Shown here: positions 54,217 through 61,823 of the stretch, in pieces
Position numbering within the stretch: position 1 is the stretch's first letter
Layout of the letters: each line of letters begins with the position of its first letter
Assembly (NCBI RefSeq): GCF_000299935.1
Contig: NZ_AMRL01000002.1
Location: forward strand, 124,001-188,000
From: Oceanibaculum indicum P24
GTDB taxonomy: Bacteria; Pseudomonadota; Alphaproteobacteria; Oceanibaculales; Oceanibaculaceae
Direction: 5' to 3'
Length of the DNA: 64,000 bases
Position numbers and translations under genes: made by a program
Notes under the pieces: model-generated
What the model was told of the DNA's origin: nothing
The model's database searches: none
What the model saw: only the letters and a program-made list of their open reading frames with translations

Positions 54217-54566
54217 TTGCGCGCTCCCTCAAGCTCGTTCTCGGTCAGCAGCTCAACCCGGCGCGACAATGTCTCAATCGATTTGCTCAGGTGCTTGCTG
54301 GCTTCAGCCAGCGCAGCCGTGTTCTCCCGCAGGTCGGCCACGTCACGAACGGAGGGCAGGTTGTTAAGCCGCTCCGCGATCACCCTCTGTTCGGATTGCA
54401 GCATCTGGATAGCCTCCGCGCTTTTCCCATGCGCCGTCGCCAGCTCTTCGACGCTCTTCTTGCTGGCGAACACGCGGCTGAAGCGCCACATGAGCCAGCC
54501 GAAGCCGACATTGGCGGCGGCAAGAATGAGCGGCCAGTTCTCGCGAATCTGATCAAGGATGGTCAT
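54213..54566 (-). CDS. Mu gp25-like DUF2730 protein
   Basis: A 117-residue protein with an N-terminal membrane anchor (NWPLILAAANVGFGWLMWRF) and a long coiled coil (EELATAHGKSAEAIQMLQSE, ASKHLSKSIETLSRRVELLT). This is the DUF2730 layout. It may act in lysis or DNA packaging; nothing specific is known. Confidence 0.82.
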   Translation of the reverse strand: MTILDQIRENWPLILAAANVGFGWLMWRFSRVFASKKSVEELATAHGKSAEAIQMLQSEQRVIAERLNNLPSVRDVADLRENTAALAEASKHLSKSIETLSRRVELLTENELEGARK

Positions 54567-54769
54567 TTGGCCGCGCGCTCCCTCAGCTCCTGGCAGTCGA
54601 TGCAGGTGACCGCCCAGGGCGCGGCCTTCAGGCGCGCGGGCGGGATATCGTCGCCGCAGTCAGCACAGATCGAGGCCGCGCTGGCACATGGCAGGGCGCG
54701 AACAGACGCCAGCGCAGCATCGCGCTGCGCTTCTTCCAGTGCCTGCGCCTGGTCGCCGATGTCAGCCAT
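54563..54769 (-). CDS. TraR/DksA-type zinc finger protein
   Basis: A 68-residue protein starting at 54769. After a short helical arm (DQAQALEEAQRDAAL) it has ICADCGDDIPPARLKAAPWA and TCIDCQELRERAAK, the C4 zinc finger of TraR/DksA. Such phage proteins can bind the RNA polymerase secondary channel. The gene has 4-8 bp overlaps on both sides. Confidence 0.88.
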   Translation of the reverse strand: MADIGDQAQALEEAQRDAALASVRALPCASAASICADCGDDIPPARLKAAPWAVTCIDCQELRERAAK

Positions 54770-54989
54770 CCGCGTCCTCGCCGCCCTCGTCTGCGCCACC
54801 CGCGCCGTGCAGCCTGGCGCGCAGCTCGGCCGTGATCGCATTGATCTCCGCCCATTCGGCATCGGTGGGGTTGCGGCCTTCGGCGACCATCTGCTCGATG
54901 GCGGCCTTGGCGCGCAGGGCGGCCGGGATGCCGGCGCTGATCGCATTGGCGATCTGGATGCCGAGCAGCAGCAGCTGCGCGGCGTTCAT
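54762..54989 (-). CDS. Small phage protein, unknown
   Basis: A 75-residue protein with a hydrophobic N-terminal helix (AAQLLLLGIQIANAISAGIP), an amphipathic middle (DAEWAEINAITAELRARLHG) and an acidic Gly-rich tail. Between the holin-like and DksA-like genes. Could belong to the lysis set; no family recognised. Confidence 0.6.
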   Translation of the reverse strand: MNAAQLLLLGIQIANAISAGIPAALRAKAAIEQMVAEGRNPTDAEWAEINAITAELRARLHGAGGADEGGEDADG

Positions 54990-55678
54990 GTCGGGCCTCC
55001 CAGCGCGGTAAGCTTGGTCCTCTGCAGATAGGCGGACAGCTCGTCGATAGCCGCTCGGGCCAAGGCGATGGCTGCCCCCTTGGTCGCGGAGCCGCCGTGC
55101 CGCGCCTCGTACTGCGCGCGGGCCAGCGCGCTCCAGGCCAGCCGCTCCAGGCGGATGATGTTCGCCGTGACATCGGGAACGGCCAGATCGGATTCGACAT
55201 AGGTTACGGCGGCCAGCAGAGCGGCGTTGTAGTCCGCCTGCAGAGCGTACACCGTCTGCTCGGCCGTGATCTGATGCGAGGCCTGTGCCTTGTCCGCCTG
55301 CACCAGGCTAATCGTGCCGCAGGCCGATGGCCCGGCAAAGGCAAGTCCGCCGACTAGCAGAAAGGCAGCCAGCAGCTTCGTTGCCGAGCCACCGCCGCGT
55401 GCAGCGGTCTCGGGGTCGAGCGGCAGCTTGCCGGCGATCTCCTCGGCGAACTGCTGCTTCAGCGTATCGTCAACGCGACGCACCACGTCAGCGACGCTAG
55501 GCGGCACGGCGTAGAACACCAGCGCCATCACGCCGCCGGACAAGGCGGCCGCCGTCTCGGCCGGCAGCTCGACGCCGGCAGCGGCAGCGATCAGGATCAG
55601 CAGCCAGGTCACGACGCCGGCAACGCCGGCAGCGAGGAACTTGCGGTCGGGAATCCAGGTCTTTTTCAGCGCGGACAT
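54986..55678 (-). CDS. Membrane protein of the lysis region (holin- or spanin-like)
   Basis: A 230-residue protein with two early transmembrane segments (FLAAGVAGVVTWLLILIAAA and AAALSGGVMALVFYAV) typical of small phage holins, a short cytoplasmic linker, and then a third segment (TKLLAAFLLVGGLAFAGPSA) that ends in SACG like a lipobox, followed by a helical domain. It looks like a holin fused to a spanin or lipoprotein-like part. It directly follows the lysozyme-like gene. Confidence 0.6.
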   Translation of the reverse strand: MSALKKTWIPDRKFLAAGVAGVVTWLLILIAAAAGVELPAETAAALSGGVMALVFYAVPPSVADVVRRVDDTLKQQFAEEIAGKLPLDPETAARGGGSATKLLAAFLLVGGLAFAGPSACGTISLVQADKAQASHQITAEQTVYALQADYNAALLAAVTYVESDLAVPDVTANIIRLERLAWSALARAQYEARHGGSATKGAAIALARAAIDELSAYLQRTKLTALGGPT

Positions 55679-55689
55679 GATGCCCTCCT

Positions 55690-56175
55690 TCACAGCTTCG
55701 GCTGGATAAGCCGGCGATAGGCTTCGATGAACTTGGCCGGCTCTCCGGCCCCGAGAGACGTGTTGAAAACCTGCTTCCACATCCCCGCCATGCCTTCGAT
55801 GTCGTCGGCTGCGGGCAGCTTCAGCGGGCTGCGCCAATAGACCAGGCGCGCGATGGCCGTGGCGTAGGCCAGGTTGCTGGCCAGCTGCTGCGCCTCGACA
55901 GGATGGGCCGCCGCCAGCTCCATCACCCTGGAGCGCAGTGGCAACCGGTACCGCAGAAAGCTGTTGTGAATGTCTTCGGCAGTGGCCGGTTCAATCTGGT
56001 AGATGCCCTGCGCCGGCCCTGTCGGCACCTGGGCCAGATAGTGCAGCTCGCTCTCGACGGCGGCAGTGCCCAGCAGCAGCCGGACGGCCGCCTCGGACGC
56101 GAAGCCCGGCAGGCCGTCGCCGACATAGGCCAGCGTCGGCCGGATGATTTGGTTTGCCAGCTGCCGGACGTCCAT
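55690..56175 (-). CDS. Lysozyme/transglycosylase-like endolysin
   Basis: A 161-residue protein starting at 56175. RLLLGTAAVESELHYLAQVP supplies a catalytic-type Glu and PAQGIYQIEPATAEDIHNSF the second loop, in the spacing used by lytic transglycosylases. No signal peptide is seen, so export would depend on the adjacent holin-like protein. It is the first gene after the activator and its promoter site, as lys is in Mu. Confidence 0.7.
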   Translation of the reverse strand: MDVRQLANQIIRPTLAYVGDGLPGFASEAAVRLLLGTAAVESELHYLAQVPTGPAQGIYQIEPATAEDIHNSFLRYRLPLRSRVMELAAAHPVEAQQLASNLAYATAIARLVYWRSPLKLPAADDIEGMAGMWKQVFNTSLGAGEPAKFIEAYRRLIQPKL

Positions 56176-56295
56176 TTGCCTGCTCGCCTCGTTGCGGGTT
56201 GAGCGAGGTCCGGGCAGGACGTGTGCTTGACGCATACGCTGGAGATGCCCGGCCTCGCTCAGCCGTCACGATGCGCGCGGCGGAACATCAAAACA

Positions 56296-56314
56296 GGGGT
56301 GACAGACTGTCACC
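56296..56314. promoter_or_regulatory. Palindromic late-activator site 2 (Plys position)
   Basis: GGGGTGACAG-A-CTGTCACC (56296-56314) repeats site 1 except for the central base and the last two bases of one arm, and shares the flank CAAAACA. It overlaps the last codon and stop of the activator gene and is centred 131 bp before the endolysin start, the place of Mu Plys. Confidence 0.65.
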
Positions 56315-56726
56315 GGTTGCCGGATGGGAGGTCAGGAAACAGAGGCAGCGGGCGCGGCTCTTCGCGGTCGGATGCGCGATACCGGCGCACCGTGCGGATG
56401 GTGATGCCCTCCGCGCGGGCGATCTCCGAGGCGCTGGCCGGGGCACTGGCGACACGCTCCCGGAAGGCCCGCCGCTGCTGGCGCAACGAGCTGTAGGGGC
56501 CGATGGGCACGTCCATCTCGTCGTCAGGATACTTGGCGCATAGATACAGGGCCAGAGGCTCGCCGCCAACCTTTCGCACGAAGGCCGGTGTCGGCGACTT
56601 CGGAATCGACAGCCTGGTGCCGCCCAGCTCACGCGCAAAGCCCAGCGCCACGCCGACGCTGAGCTGGCGCGCGATCTCAGCCAGGACCGGCGGCAGGCTG
56701 GCGATGGTGGCCGCGTCGTCAGCCAT
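56310..56726 (-). CDS. Mor/C family transcription activator
   Basis: A 138-residue regulator. The dimerisation part SLPPVLAEIARQLSVGVALG, FARELGGTRLSIPKSPTP and the basic C-terminal HTH (SSLRQQRRAFRERVASAPAS, ASEIARAEGITIRTVRRYRA) match Mu Mor and C. It should switch on late transcription. Only one such gene is present, unlike Mu which has two. It overlaps gemA, and its own end overlaps palindrome site 2. Confidence 0.9.
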   Translation of the reverse strand: MADDAATIASLPPVLAEIARQLSVGVALGFARELGGTRLSIPKSPTPAFVRKVGGEPLALYLCAKYPDDEMDVPIGPYSSLRQQRRAFRERVASAPASASEIARAEGITIRTVRRYRASDREEPRPLPLFPDLPSGNR

Positions 56727-57432
56727 CGGCATCCTTCCGGCCGGCCTGCGCTTTGGCCAGCGCCTTGCGGATGAAGCGGCCATAGACCGCGATCACCGAA
56801 TCCCAGTCCTTCGTGGAATAGAACTGCGGTGCGGCCGGCGCGGCGCGCATGCGGTAGGCCATGTCCCACCAGCCGATATGGGGCTGGGCGATGGCGTCGA
56901 GATCCAGCAGCCGGCGCCATTGCGCCTCGACGACAGCCTGCCGGTCGCTGATCGGCGGTTGGCTGGACCAGGACACACCACCGCCGCCCTTGCCTGCGGG
57001 CCGGGCAAGCCAGCCCTTCAGCGCCTCGATAACGCCAGCGGCCTTGTCGGCTGGCAACCATTCCAGCGCGTCCACCTTGGCCTGGCGCTTCACGAAGGCC
57101 GCCAGTGCCTCTTCCGACGAATCGGCGATGCAGCCCAGGTGCCAGAGCGCAAGCCAGAGTGCGCGGATTTTCTGCGCCTGATCGCTATCCGCCAGCTTGC
57201 GGGTACGCCCCTTGAAGGCGCGCTTCGGCGGTGTCTTGCGGGCGCCCTGGCGGTGCAGCTCGTCGATGACCTTGCCCAGCTGCGGCCCGGTCATGGTGCG
57301 CAGGCTGTCCTTACCCGTCACGCGCACCAGGAGGGCGCGCCAGGCGGTGTCATCGGCCAGACCGGCAATCTGCTTTCTGCTGGCGTGGATTGCCCCAAAG
57401 GTCTTCGGATTGATCTTGCTGGCGGCGGTCAT
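56719..57432 (-). CDS. GemA-like regulatory protein (Mu gp16, DUF1018)
   Basis: A 237-residue protein: FGAIHASRKQIAGLADDTAW, RALLVRVTGKDSLRTMTGPQ, LGKVIDELHRQG and IRALWLALWHLGCIAD are the DUF1018 signature; a longer than usual C-terminal part follows. Mu GemA alters host gene expression and DNA topology. It comes just before the activator gene, as in Mu. Confidence 0.88.
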   Translation of the reverse strand: MTAASKINPKTFGAIHASRKQIAGLADDTAWRALLVRVTGKDSLRTMTGPQLGKVIDELHRQGARKTPPKRAFKGRTRKLADSDQAQKIRALWLALWHLGCIADSSEEALAAFVKRQAKVDALEWLPADKAAGVIEALKGWLARPAGKGGGGVSWSSQPPISDRQAVVEAQWRRLLDLDAIAQPHIGWWDMAYRMRAAPAAPQFYSTKDWDSVIAVYGRFIRKALAKAQAGRKDADG

Positions 57433-57728
57433 CGCACATTCTCCAGATAGTCGATGGCGCTCCAGACCGCGCGGCCGAAAGCCCGGATCGCCTCTTTGGA
57501 TTGCGGCGCCCCCAGGACGTCGTCGCGGGCGCGGGAAATCCGCGCTGTGATGTCATCGGGCAGGCGGCCCCGGCAGCTCGTGCAAAACATCAGGCCTGGC
57601 ATTGTCCGCCGGGCGCAGGCGACGCACTCGCCTTCCGGGATCATGCGGGGCTTTTCTGGCCGGCCGGCTCGCTGGTCATATCGGCCAGCCACATAGCCGC
57701 GCGCCAAGATTTCCGGCGGCACGGTCAT
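57429..57728 (-). CDS. Early phage zinc-ribbon protein
   Basis: A 99-residue protein with ECVACARRTMPGLMFCTSCR, a C4 zinc ribbon, followed by a helix (SKEAIRAFGRAVWSAIDYLE). The N-terminus (ARGYVAGRYDQRAGRP) is basic. It overlaps gemA by 4 bp. Unknown function. Confidence 0.7.
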   Translation of the reverse strand: MTVPPEILARGYVAGRYDQRAGRPEKPRMIPEGECVACARRTMPGLMFCTSCRGRLPDDITARISRARDDVLGAPQSKEAIRAFGRAVWSAIDYLENVR

Positions 57729-58039
57729 CGGGCAGGCTCCTGGTCCATGAGGGTCGAAAGGCGGAAGCCGTGATAGACCTCACCGGCTACAAGGTGTCCG
57801 GGCAGGCCTGCGGCTTCGCAGGCGGCAAGGGCTGCACGCAGCTGCTCCAGCGGGTCACCGGTGGGCCGTTTAATATTCTCGCCCTCGAATGAGGCGGCCT
57901 CGGCCGCCGCAAGCGCAGCCTCTGCGGCCGCTACGGTGCGGTTGAGCATGTCGCGATAGCGCGGCTTGCGCTGCTGGCGGGCCAGCAGGCCGGTGACCTT
58001 GATCAGCTCCTGCACGATCTTCCGCTCGGCCGGGGTCAT
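57725..58039 (-). CDS. Early phage protein, unknown
   Basis: A 104-residue helical protein starting MTPAERKIVQELIKVTGLLA, with an Ala-rich coiled coil (NRTVAAAEAALAAAEAASFE) and a C-terminal globular segment. Overlaps its neighbours by 4 bp. No family recognised. Confidence 0.65.
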   Translation of the reverse strand: MTPAERKIVQELIKVTGLLARQQRKPRYRDMLNRTVAAAEAALAAAEAASFEGENIKRPTGDPLEQLRAALAACEAAGLPGHLVAGEVYHGFRLSTLMDQEPAR

Positions 58040-58335
58040 TTGATCCACGCCCCCCGCTTTGGTGGCAGGAAGGTGACGATGATCTCCAGCTGAATGGAAA
58101 AGATCGCCAGCAGCCGGCGCTTCCTCAGGCGCAGCTCGTAGATCTGGCACAAAGATTTACGGCCATCGGCAACCCACTTGGCCTTGCCCTGCCAGATCAG
58201 CGCCTCCATGTCCCGCAGCTCGCGCTCGCTCAGGGCCAGCCCATAACGCTGCCAGGCGCGGTGCTTCGCATGCGCGCGGCAGTTGGCCCGGTGCTGGGCG
58301 GCGTCATAGTCGGCAGGGCGAGGCGCGAGCATCAT
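58036..58335 (-). CDS. Early phage protein, conserved hypothetical
   Basis: A 99-residue basic protein: RAHAKHRAWQRYGLALSERE, LRDMEALIWQGKA and a C-terminal beta part ending IQLEIIVTFLPPKRGA. The RYGL plus VTFLP pattern occurs in many proteobacterial phages as a small uncharacterised protein with a possible nuclease-like or toxin-like fold; I cannot assign it. Confidence 0.68.
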   Translation of the reverse strand: MMLAPRPADYDAAQHRANCRAHAKHRAWQRYGLALSERELRDMEALIWQGKAKWVADGRKSLCQIYELRLRKRRLLAIFSIQLEIIVTFLPPKRGAWIK

Positions 58336-58345
58336 GGCCGTGCCC

Positions 58346-58624
58346 TCAGTGCCGCGTCTCGGTCGGCGCCGGCGCACTGTCGGCCAGCCTGGCCTTCACG
58401 ATTTTCACGAACTCTTCAGCGTAGGCCTCGGCGAATTCGATCTGTTGCGCCGGGGTGTAGGCGTGCTTCAGCATCGCGTCGAGGACGCCCCACATCTTGC
58501 CCATGACATGCGCTGTCGCGGCGCCTGCTGGCTCGTTCCTCTTGTCAGGATCGAGGCGGTAAGCGGAGATTTCCTCCCCCACAAGGGCGACGACGCGGCA
58601 GACGAAGCAATCACACTCAGCCAT
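58346..58624 (-). CDS. Early phage protein, unknown
   Basis: A 92-residue protein with an N-terminal CDCFVCR motif that could bind metal and a helical remainder (AHVMGKMWGVLDAMLKHAYT, FAEAYAEEFVKIVKARLADS). It overlaps the next upstream gene by 8 bp. Confidence 0.62.
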   Translation of the reverse strand: MAECDCFVCRVVALVGEEISAYRLDPDKRNEPAGAATAHVMGKMWGVLDAMLKHAYTPAQQIEFAEAYAEEFVKIVKARLADSAPAPTETRH

Positions 58625-58790
58625 TGGCCACCGCCTTGTCGGCTTCGGCCGGCGGCAGAAGATGGCGCTCGCGATGCCTGGTGCGGGTCTCCTCCCGTGC
58701 CGCCTCGAAGGCAGCCATGCGCGCCTCGTAGGCCATCACTTCGGCCATGGAGCGGTGGCTACGGAAGGGATATTTCTCATCCGCGCGCAT
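58617..58790 (-). CDS. Small early phage protein, unknown
   Basis: A 57-residue charged protein (MRADEKYPFRSHRSMAEVMA, then an Arg/Glu-rich helix). The ATG lies 2 bp after a TGA (58793-58795) that ends the upstream gene in its likely intended frame. Confidence 0.6.
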   Translation of the reverse strand: MRADEKYPFRSHRSMAEVMAYEARMAAFEAAREETRTRHRERHLLPPAEADKAVANG

Positions 58791-58792
58791 GG

Positions 58793-59234
58793 TCAGGCGC
58801 CCTGTTCGTCGAGATCCACGACACGGTCGACGAAGGCGCACGGCATGCGCAGCACGGCATACGGTGCCCCCCCGCGTCGCTTCGAGGATCTGCGCATGGC
58901 ACCGCCCGCGCTTCACCGTCTCGCCGCTGTACCAGCTCGGCATGCTGCCGATGGTCGTGTAGAGCGTGCCGTTGCCCCGGTAGCGCTTAACGGCATGGCC
59001 GGCGCCGTCGGTGACCTCCAGCTTCAGCCGCCCCTCGTCGGCCCCGGTGCCCCAGGCCAGCGCCAGCCTGACGCCATCCTTGATGCCCAGCTTGCCGGCG
59101 ATGGCTTCGCCGAAATGCATCTGCGCATACTTCTTGCGGGCGCCCAGGCCTGACTGGCGGGTGCTGATCACGATGGCGTCGGCAGGCACCCTGGCGGACG
59201 CTGCGGGGCGCGGATCGATGGCTTCAAACGGCAT
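58793..59234 (-). pseudogene. Early phage protein with frameshift in a G7 run
   Basis: The N-terminal about 120 residues are protein-like (GARKKYAQMHFGEAIAGKLG, IKDGVRLALAWGTGADEGRL, GNGTLYTTIGSMPSWYSGET). At a run of seven G (58867-58873) the sequenced frame turns into Arg/Ala-rich shadow sequence that runs into the next gene. With one G fewer it reads APYAVLRMPCAFVDRVVDLD and stops at TGA 58793-58795, 2 bp before the next ATG. This is a real mutation, a phase-variable run or a sequencing error. Confidence 0.65.
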
Positions 59235-59235
59235 T

Positions 59236-59508
59236 TCAGTCTCCTTCGGTCGGGGGTGAAACAGCCTTCACGGCCTGGTCCGCCGCGAAGCGATAGGCGC
59301 GGCGGCGGACGAAGAACTCGTTGCTGCGATCAGGGTCGCTATAGGACCGGCGGTCTTTGGCGGCGGCCTCATAGGCGCGCCACGTCTCCCAGACAGCGTC
59401 CTTCAGCGGCTTCGGCACGCGGCGCCAGTGAGGCAAACACATCAGCTTGCCGGGCTTCTGGATGCCCTCGCAGCCGGGCACCGGGCATAGCTTGCCGACG
59501 GCGGTCAT
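59236..59508 (-). CDS. Early phage zinc-binding protein
   Basis: A 90-residue protein with LCPVPGCEGIQKPGKLMCLP followed by HWRRVP: three Cys and a His form a probable zinc site common in phage proteins. The rest is a charged helix ending QAVKAVSPPTEGD. Overlaps its upstream neighbour by 4 bp. Confidence 0.68.
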   Translation of the reverse strand: MTAVGKLCPVPGCEGIQKPGKLMCLPHWRRVPKPLKDAVWETWRAYEAAAKDRRSYSDPDRSNEFFVRRRAYRFAADQAVKAVSPPTEGD

Positions 59509-60017
59509 TCCGCACCCGCCTTGGTCACCAGCGCGGCTTCCCTGGCGGCGGCGAGTTCGGGCTGCAGAGCTTCCATACGGAGCTTCGCCTCCGCTTCATC
59601 CAGGAGGCGCACCGAGGCGTTGTTGTCGTGGAAATGCCGCAGCATCGACGCGGCTGACGTCCAGTAATAGGCGCGGTAGCTGTATGTCTGGCTGGCGAAC
59701 TCTTTGTATATCTTGCTTCGCTTGCCGACGGCGCGCACCAGGTCGGAAAGCGCCTTCGCACTATGCAGGCGCCTGGTGGCAAGGCGATAGAAGCGCCTGC
59801 CTTCCTCTGCCTCACTCGACGACAGAAGCCAGCTATGCATGCAGCACCCGTTCACATAGACGCGGATGCCAAGCTTCAGCTTGCCGATCCGCATCAGGCA
59901 TGCGGTCACCAGGTAGCCGTCGCAATCGAACCAGACCGTGTTGTACTGGTCGGCCAGCTGCTTTTTGACCGAAGCGATCTGGTCTTTTGTCAGGTGGGCG
60001 TAGGCCAGCTCGTTCAT
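59505..60017 (-). CDS. Early phage protein, unknown
   Basis: A 170-residue protein starting at 60017 (MNELAYAHLTKDQIASVKKQ). A beta-rich N-terminal half (NTVWFDCDGYLVTACLMRIG, KLKLGIRVYVNGCCMHSWLL) and a helical C-terminal half (RAVGKRSKIYKEFASQTYSY, EAEAKLRMEALQPELAAARE). No known family; less Ala-rich than its neighbours. Confidence 0.65.
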   Translation of the reverse strand: MNELAYAHLTKDQIASVKKQLADQYNTVWFDCDGYLVTACLMRIGKLKLGIRVYVNGCCMHSWLLSSSEAEEGRRFYRLATRRLHSAKALSDLVRAVGKRSKIYKEFASQTYSYRAYYWTSAASMLRHFHDNNASVRLLDEAEAKLRMEALQPELAAAREAALVTKAGAE

Positions 60018-60283
60018 GCCGCACCTGCTTTGGCGTCTTCCGCGCGCAGCCGGCGCAGGGCATCGCCCTGCACGACCTCCTCGACGCGGAGGCACAGCCG
60101 GTCCCAGGCGGTCATCGGCGCGCGCAGCAGATAGCGGTGCCGGTCGGACAGGCCGATCTCGATCTCGACGGCCTCGTACACATAGCCCGTCGCCTGGAAG
60201 CCGACGGTGGCGGCGGCAGGATCGGCCGAGGCCAGCAACACCGGCGCGCGGCGGATGATGGGGGTGCGGACCAGCTGGATCAT
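60014..60283 (-). CDS. Early phage protein, unknown
   Basis: An 89-residue protein (IQLVRTPIIRRAPVLLASAD, YEAVEIEIGLSDRHRYLLRA, MTAWDRLCLRVEEVVQGDAL). Overlaps both neighbours. Not recognised. Confidence 0.6.
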   Translation of the reverse strand: MIQLVRTPIIRRAPVLLASADPAAATVGFQATGYVYEAVEIEIGLSDRHRYLLRAPMTAWDRLCLRVEEVVQGDALRRLRAEDAKAGAA

Positions 60284-60516
60284 CAGCCGGCCCTCCTGAT
60301 GAGATCGCAGGCCGACACCGGCACTCTTGCGACTTTGTGCTTAGGCGCGGAGGTGGTGCGGTAGGTATCGTAAGGGTCGACATAGCCCACCGTCAGCATA
60401 TCGAGCTTCGGATGCAGGTGGCGGACCACGCCTTCATATGTCCTGCCGTCTATGGTCACCTCGACCTCGTCGAACCTCTCGACGGCGTATTCCTTGTCGT
60501 AGCGAAGCTCGATCAT
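60283..60516 (-). CDS. Early phage protein, unknown
   Basis: A 77-residue beta-rich protein starting at 60516 (MIELRYDKEYAVERFDEVEV, TIDGRTYEGVVRHLHPKLDM). A small SH3-like barrel is possible from the strand pattern. Not recognised. Confidence 0.6.
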   Translation of the reverse strand: MIELRYDKEYAVERFDEVEVTIDGRTYEGVVRHLHPKLDMLTVGYVDPYDTYRTTSAPKHKVARVPVSACDLIRRAG

Positions 60517-60737
60517 GCCGCACCTGCCTTGGCGTTGCCCTGCAAGGCCGCCTCGCCAGCAGCAGTGATGTTGCCGTCGCGGTCCAGATATCTGCGGCGA
60601 TGGAGGGCAACGAATGTCCCGCTCAATCCTCCGGCCGTTGAACGCCCGCCAGGGAAGCCGTGCGTTGCACTGCGGCCGGCCTTGATGTTTTCGAGCACTT
60701 TCCGCATTGCAGGGGATAGCCGCGGTGTCTTGGCCAT
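60513..60737 (-). CDS. Early phage protein, winged-helix-like
   Basis: A 74-residue protein: LSPAMRKVLENIKAGRSATH, GLSGTFVALHRRRYLDRDGN and ITAAGEAAL look like a winged helix with a terminal 'trans' strand (T-x-x-G). DNA binding is a guess from pattern. Confidence 0.6.
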   Translation of the reverse strand: MAKTPRLSPAMRKVLENIKAGRSATHGFPGGRSTAGGLSGTFVALHRRRYLDRDGNITAAGEAALQGNAKAGAA

Positions 60738-60979
60738 CAGGCACCCGCCTCGGCCTTGGCGGCCGCGATGGCGGCATCGATCACCGCAAGGTCGCGCTCG
60801 ATCCCCTCGATGCTGGGCCGGTCCTCGTCGGACAGGGTCTCGCGGAGAGGCTCAAGCGTATTAGGATTGAGGTCGCAGACGGCTTCCAGCGTGCACTGCA
60901 GGTCATTGGCGACATAGGTCCGCGCCAGCTCCAGCGCGGTCAGCAGGGCCGCTTCTGTCTCGGACAGGGCGCGGGTCAT
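60737..60979 (-). CDS. Early phage protein, unknown
   Basis: An 80-residue acidic helical protein (LSETEAALLTALELARTYVA, IEGIERDLAVIDAAIAAAKA). Overlaps the GapR-like gene by 4 bp. Not recognised. Confidence 0.6.
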   Translation of the reverse strand: MTRALSETEAALLTALELARTYVANDLQCTLEAVCDLNPNTLEPLRETLSDEDRPSIEGIERDLAVIDAAIAAAKAEAGA

Positions 60980-61275
60980 TCCTCACCCGCCCCGGCGTCG
61001 CCGCCATCGTCGTCGCCGTCAGCGGCCGGGGCCATGCCCAGCGCCTGCATGTACAGATCGAGCAGCGTCTCCTGCTCCTGCCGGTCCTCGCGGTCCAGCT
61101 TCCGCAGCTTCAGCACCTGGCGCAGGATCTTGGTATCGAAGCCAACGCCCTTGGCTTCGGCGAAAATCTCGCGGATATCGGCGGCCAGCGCTGCCTTCTC
61201 CTCCTCCAGCCGCTCGATGCGCTCGACGAACGACCGCAGCCGCTCGCCGGAAATCCCGCCGACATCAGCCATCAC
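60976..61275 (-). CDS. GapR family DNA-binding protein (DUF2312)
   Basis: A 99-residue protein: SGERLRSFVERIERLEEEKA, ALAADIREIFAEAKGVGFDT and KILRQVLKLRKLDREDRQEQ are the GapR/DUF2312 signature almost along its length. Caulobacter GapR tetramers clamp overtwisted DNA and help topoisomerases ahead of replication. A phage-borne copy sits next to a Gam-like protein and may serve replicative transposition; that role is inferred. Confidence 0.9.
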   Translation of the reverse strand: MMADVGGISGERLRSFVERIERLEEEKAALAADIREIFAEAKGVGFDTKILRQVLKLRKLDREDRQEQETLLDLYMQALGMAPAADGDDDGGDAGAGEE

Positions 61276-61811
61276 GCAGCCTCCCCGGCCGGGGCCGTCT
61301 CACCGGTCTCCGCAGCGCTCTTCAGCAGCGCATCGACCAGCTTCTCGACCTCGCCATCGGTCGGCTTGATCACAACCTGGTCGCCGGCCTCGATCACCGT
61401 GACGCCGATCTTCTTCAGCTCGGCGACGGTCAGGCCGGCGATGGCCCCCTTCACCGGCTCCTCGGTGGTCTTGATCAGCAGGTCCGCCTGTTCCGGCAGC
61501 TGCTTGCGGATCAGCTTGATCACCTGGGCCGCGTCCGGGATCTCGATCTTACCCTTGCCCTTGGCGAGGCCGATCTTGATGCCGTGCATAACGACGGTGC
61601 GCGGCCGGACGAACAGGTGCTTGTTGTCCTCGACCAGCAGCTGGATCGCCGAGCGTTCGGCCTCGGCCTCCGCCACCAGCTTCTTGATGATGGGCATCCT
61701 GCGGCGGCGGGCCTTGGCGATGTCCGCGTCCAGGTCGCCCACCACTTCGGCCAGCTTGGCCCTGGTCTTGGCGAGGCGCGCGGCGCGGGCTTCGATGTCG
61801 CTCAACTGCAT
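61272..61811 (-). CDS. Host-nuclease inhibitor Gam-like protein
   Basis: A 179-residue protein. A coiled N-terminus (LSDIEARAARLAKTRAKLAE) is followed by a core with VVMHGIKIGLAKGKGKIEIP, QVIKLIRKQLPEQADLLIKT and GAIAGLTVAELKKIGVTVIE. The order of these elements follows Mu Gam, a Ku-like protein that binds DNA ends and blocks RecBCD. Overlaps the gapR-like gene by 4 bp. Confidence 0.78.
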   Translation of the reverse strand: MQLSDIEARAARLAKTRAKLAEVVGDLDADIAKARRRRMPIIKKLVAEAEAERSAIQLLVEDNKHLFVRPRTVVMHGIKIGLAKGKGKIEIPDAAQVIKLIRKQLPEQADLLIKTTEEPVKGAIAGLTVAELKKIGVTVIEAGDQVVIKPTDGEVEKLVDALLKSAAETGETAPAGEAA

Positions 61812-61823
61812 GTTCAGGCTCCT

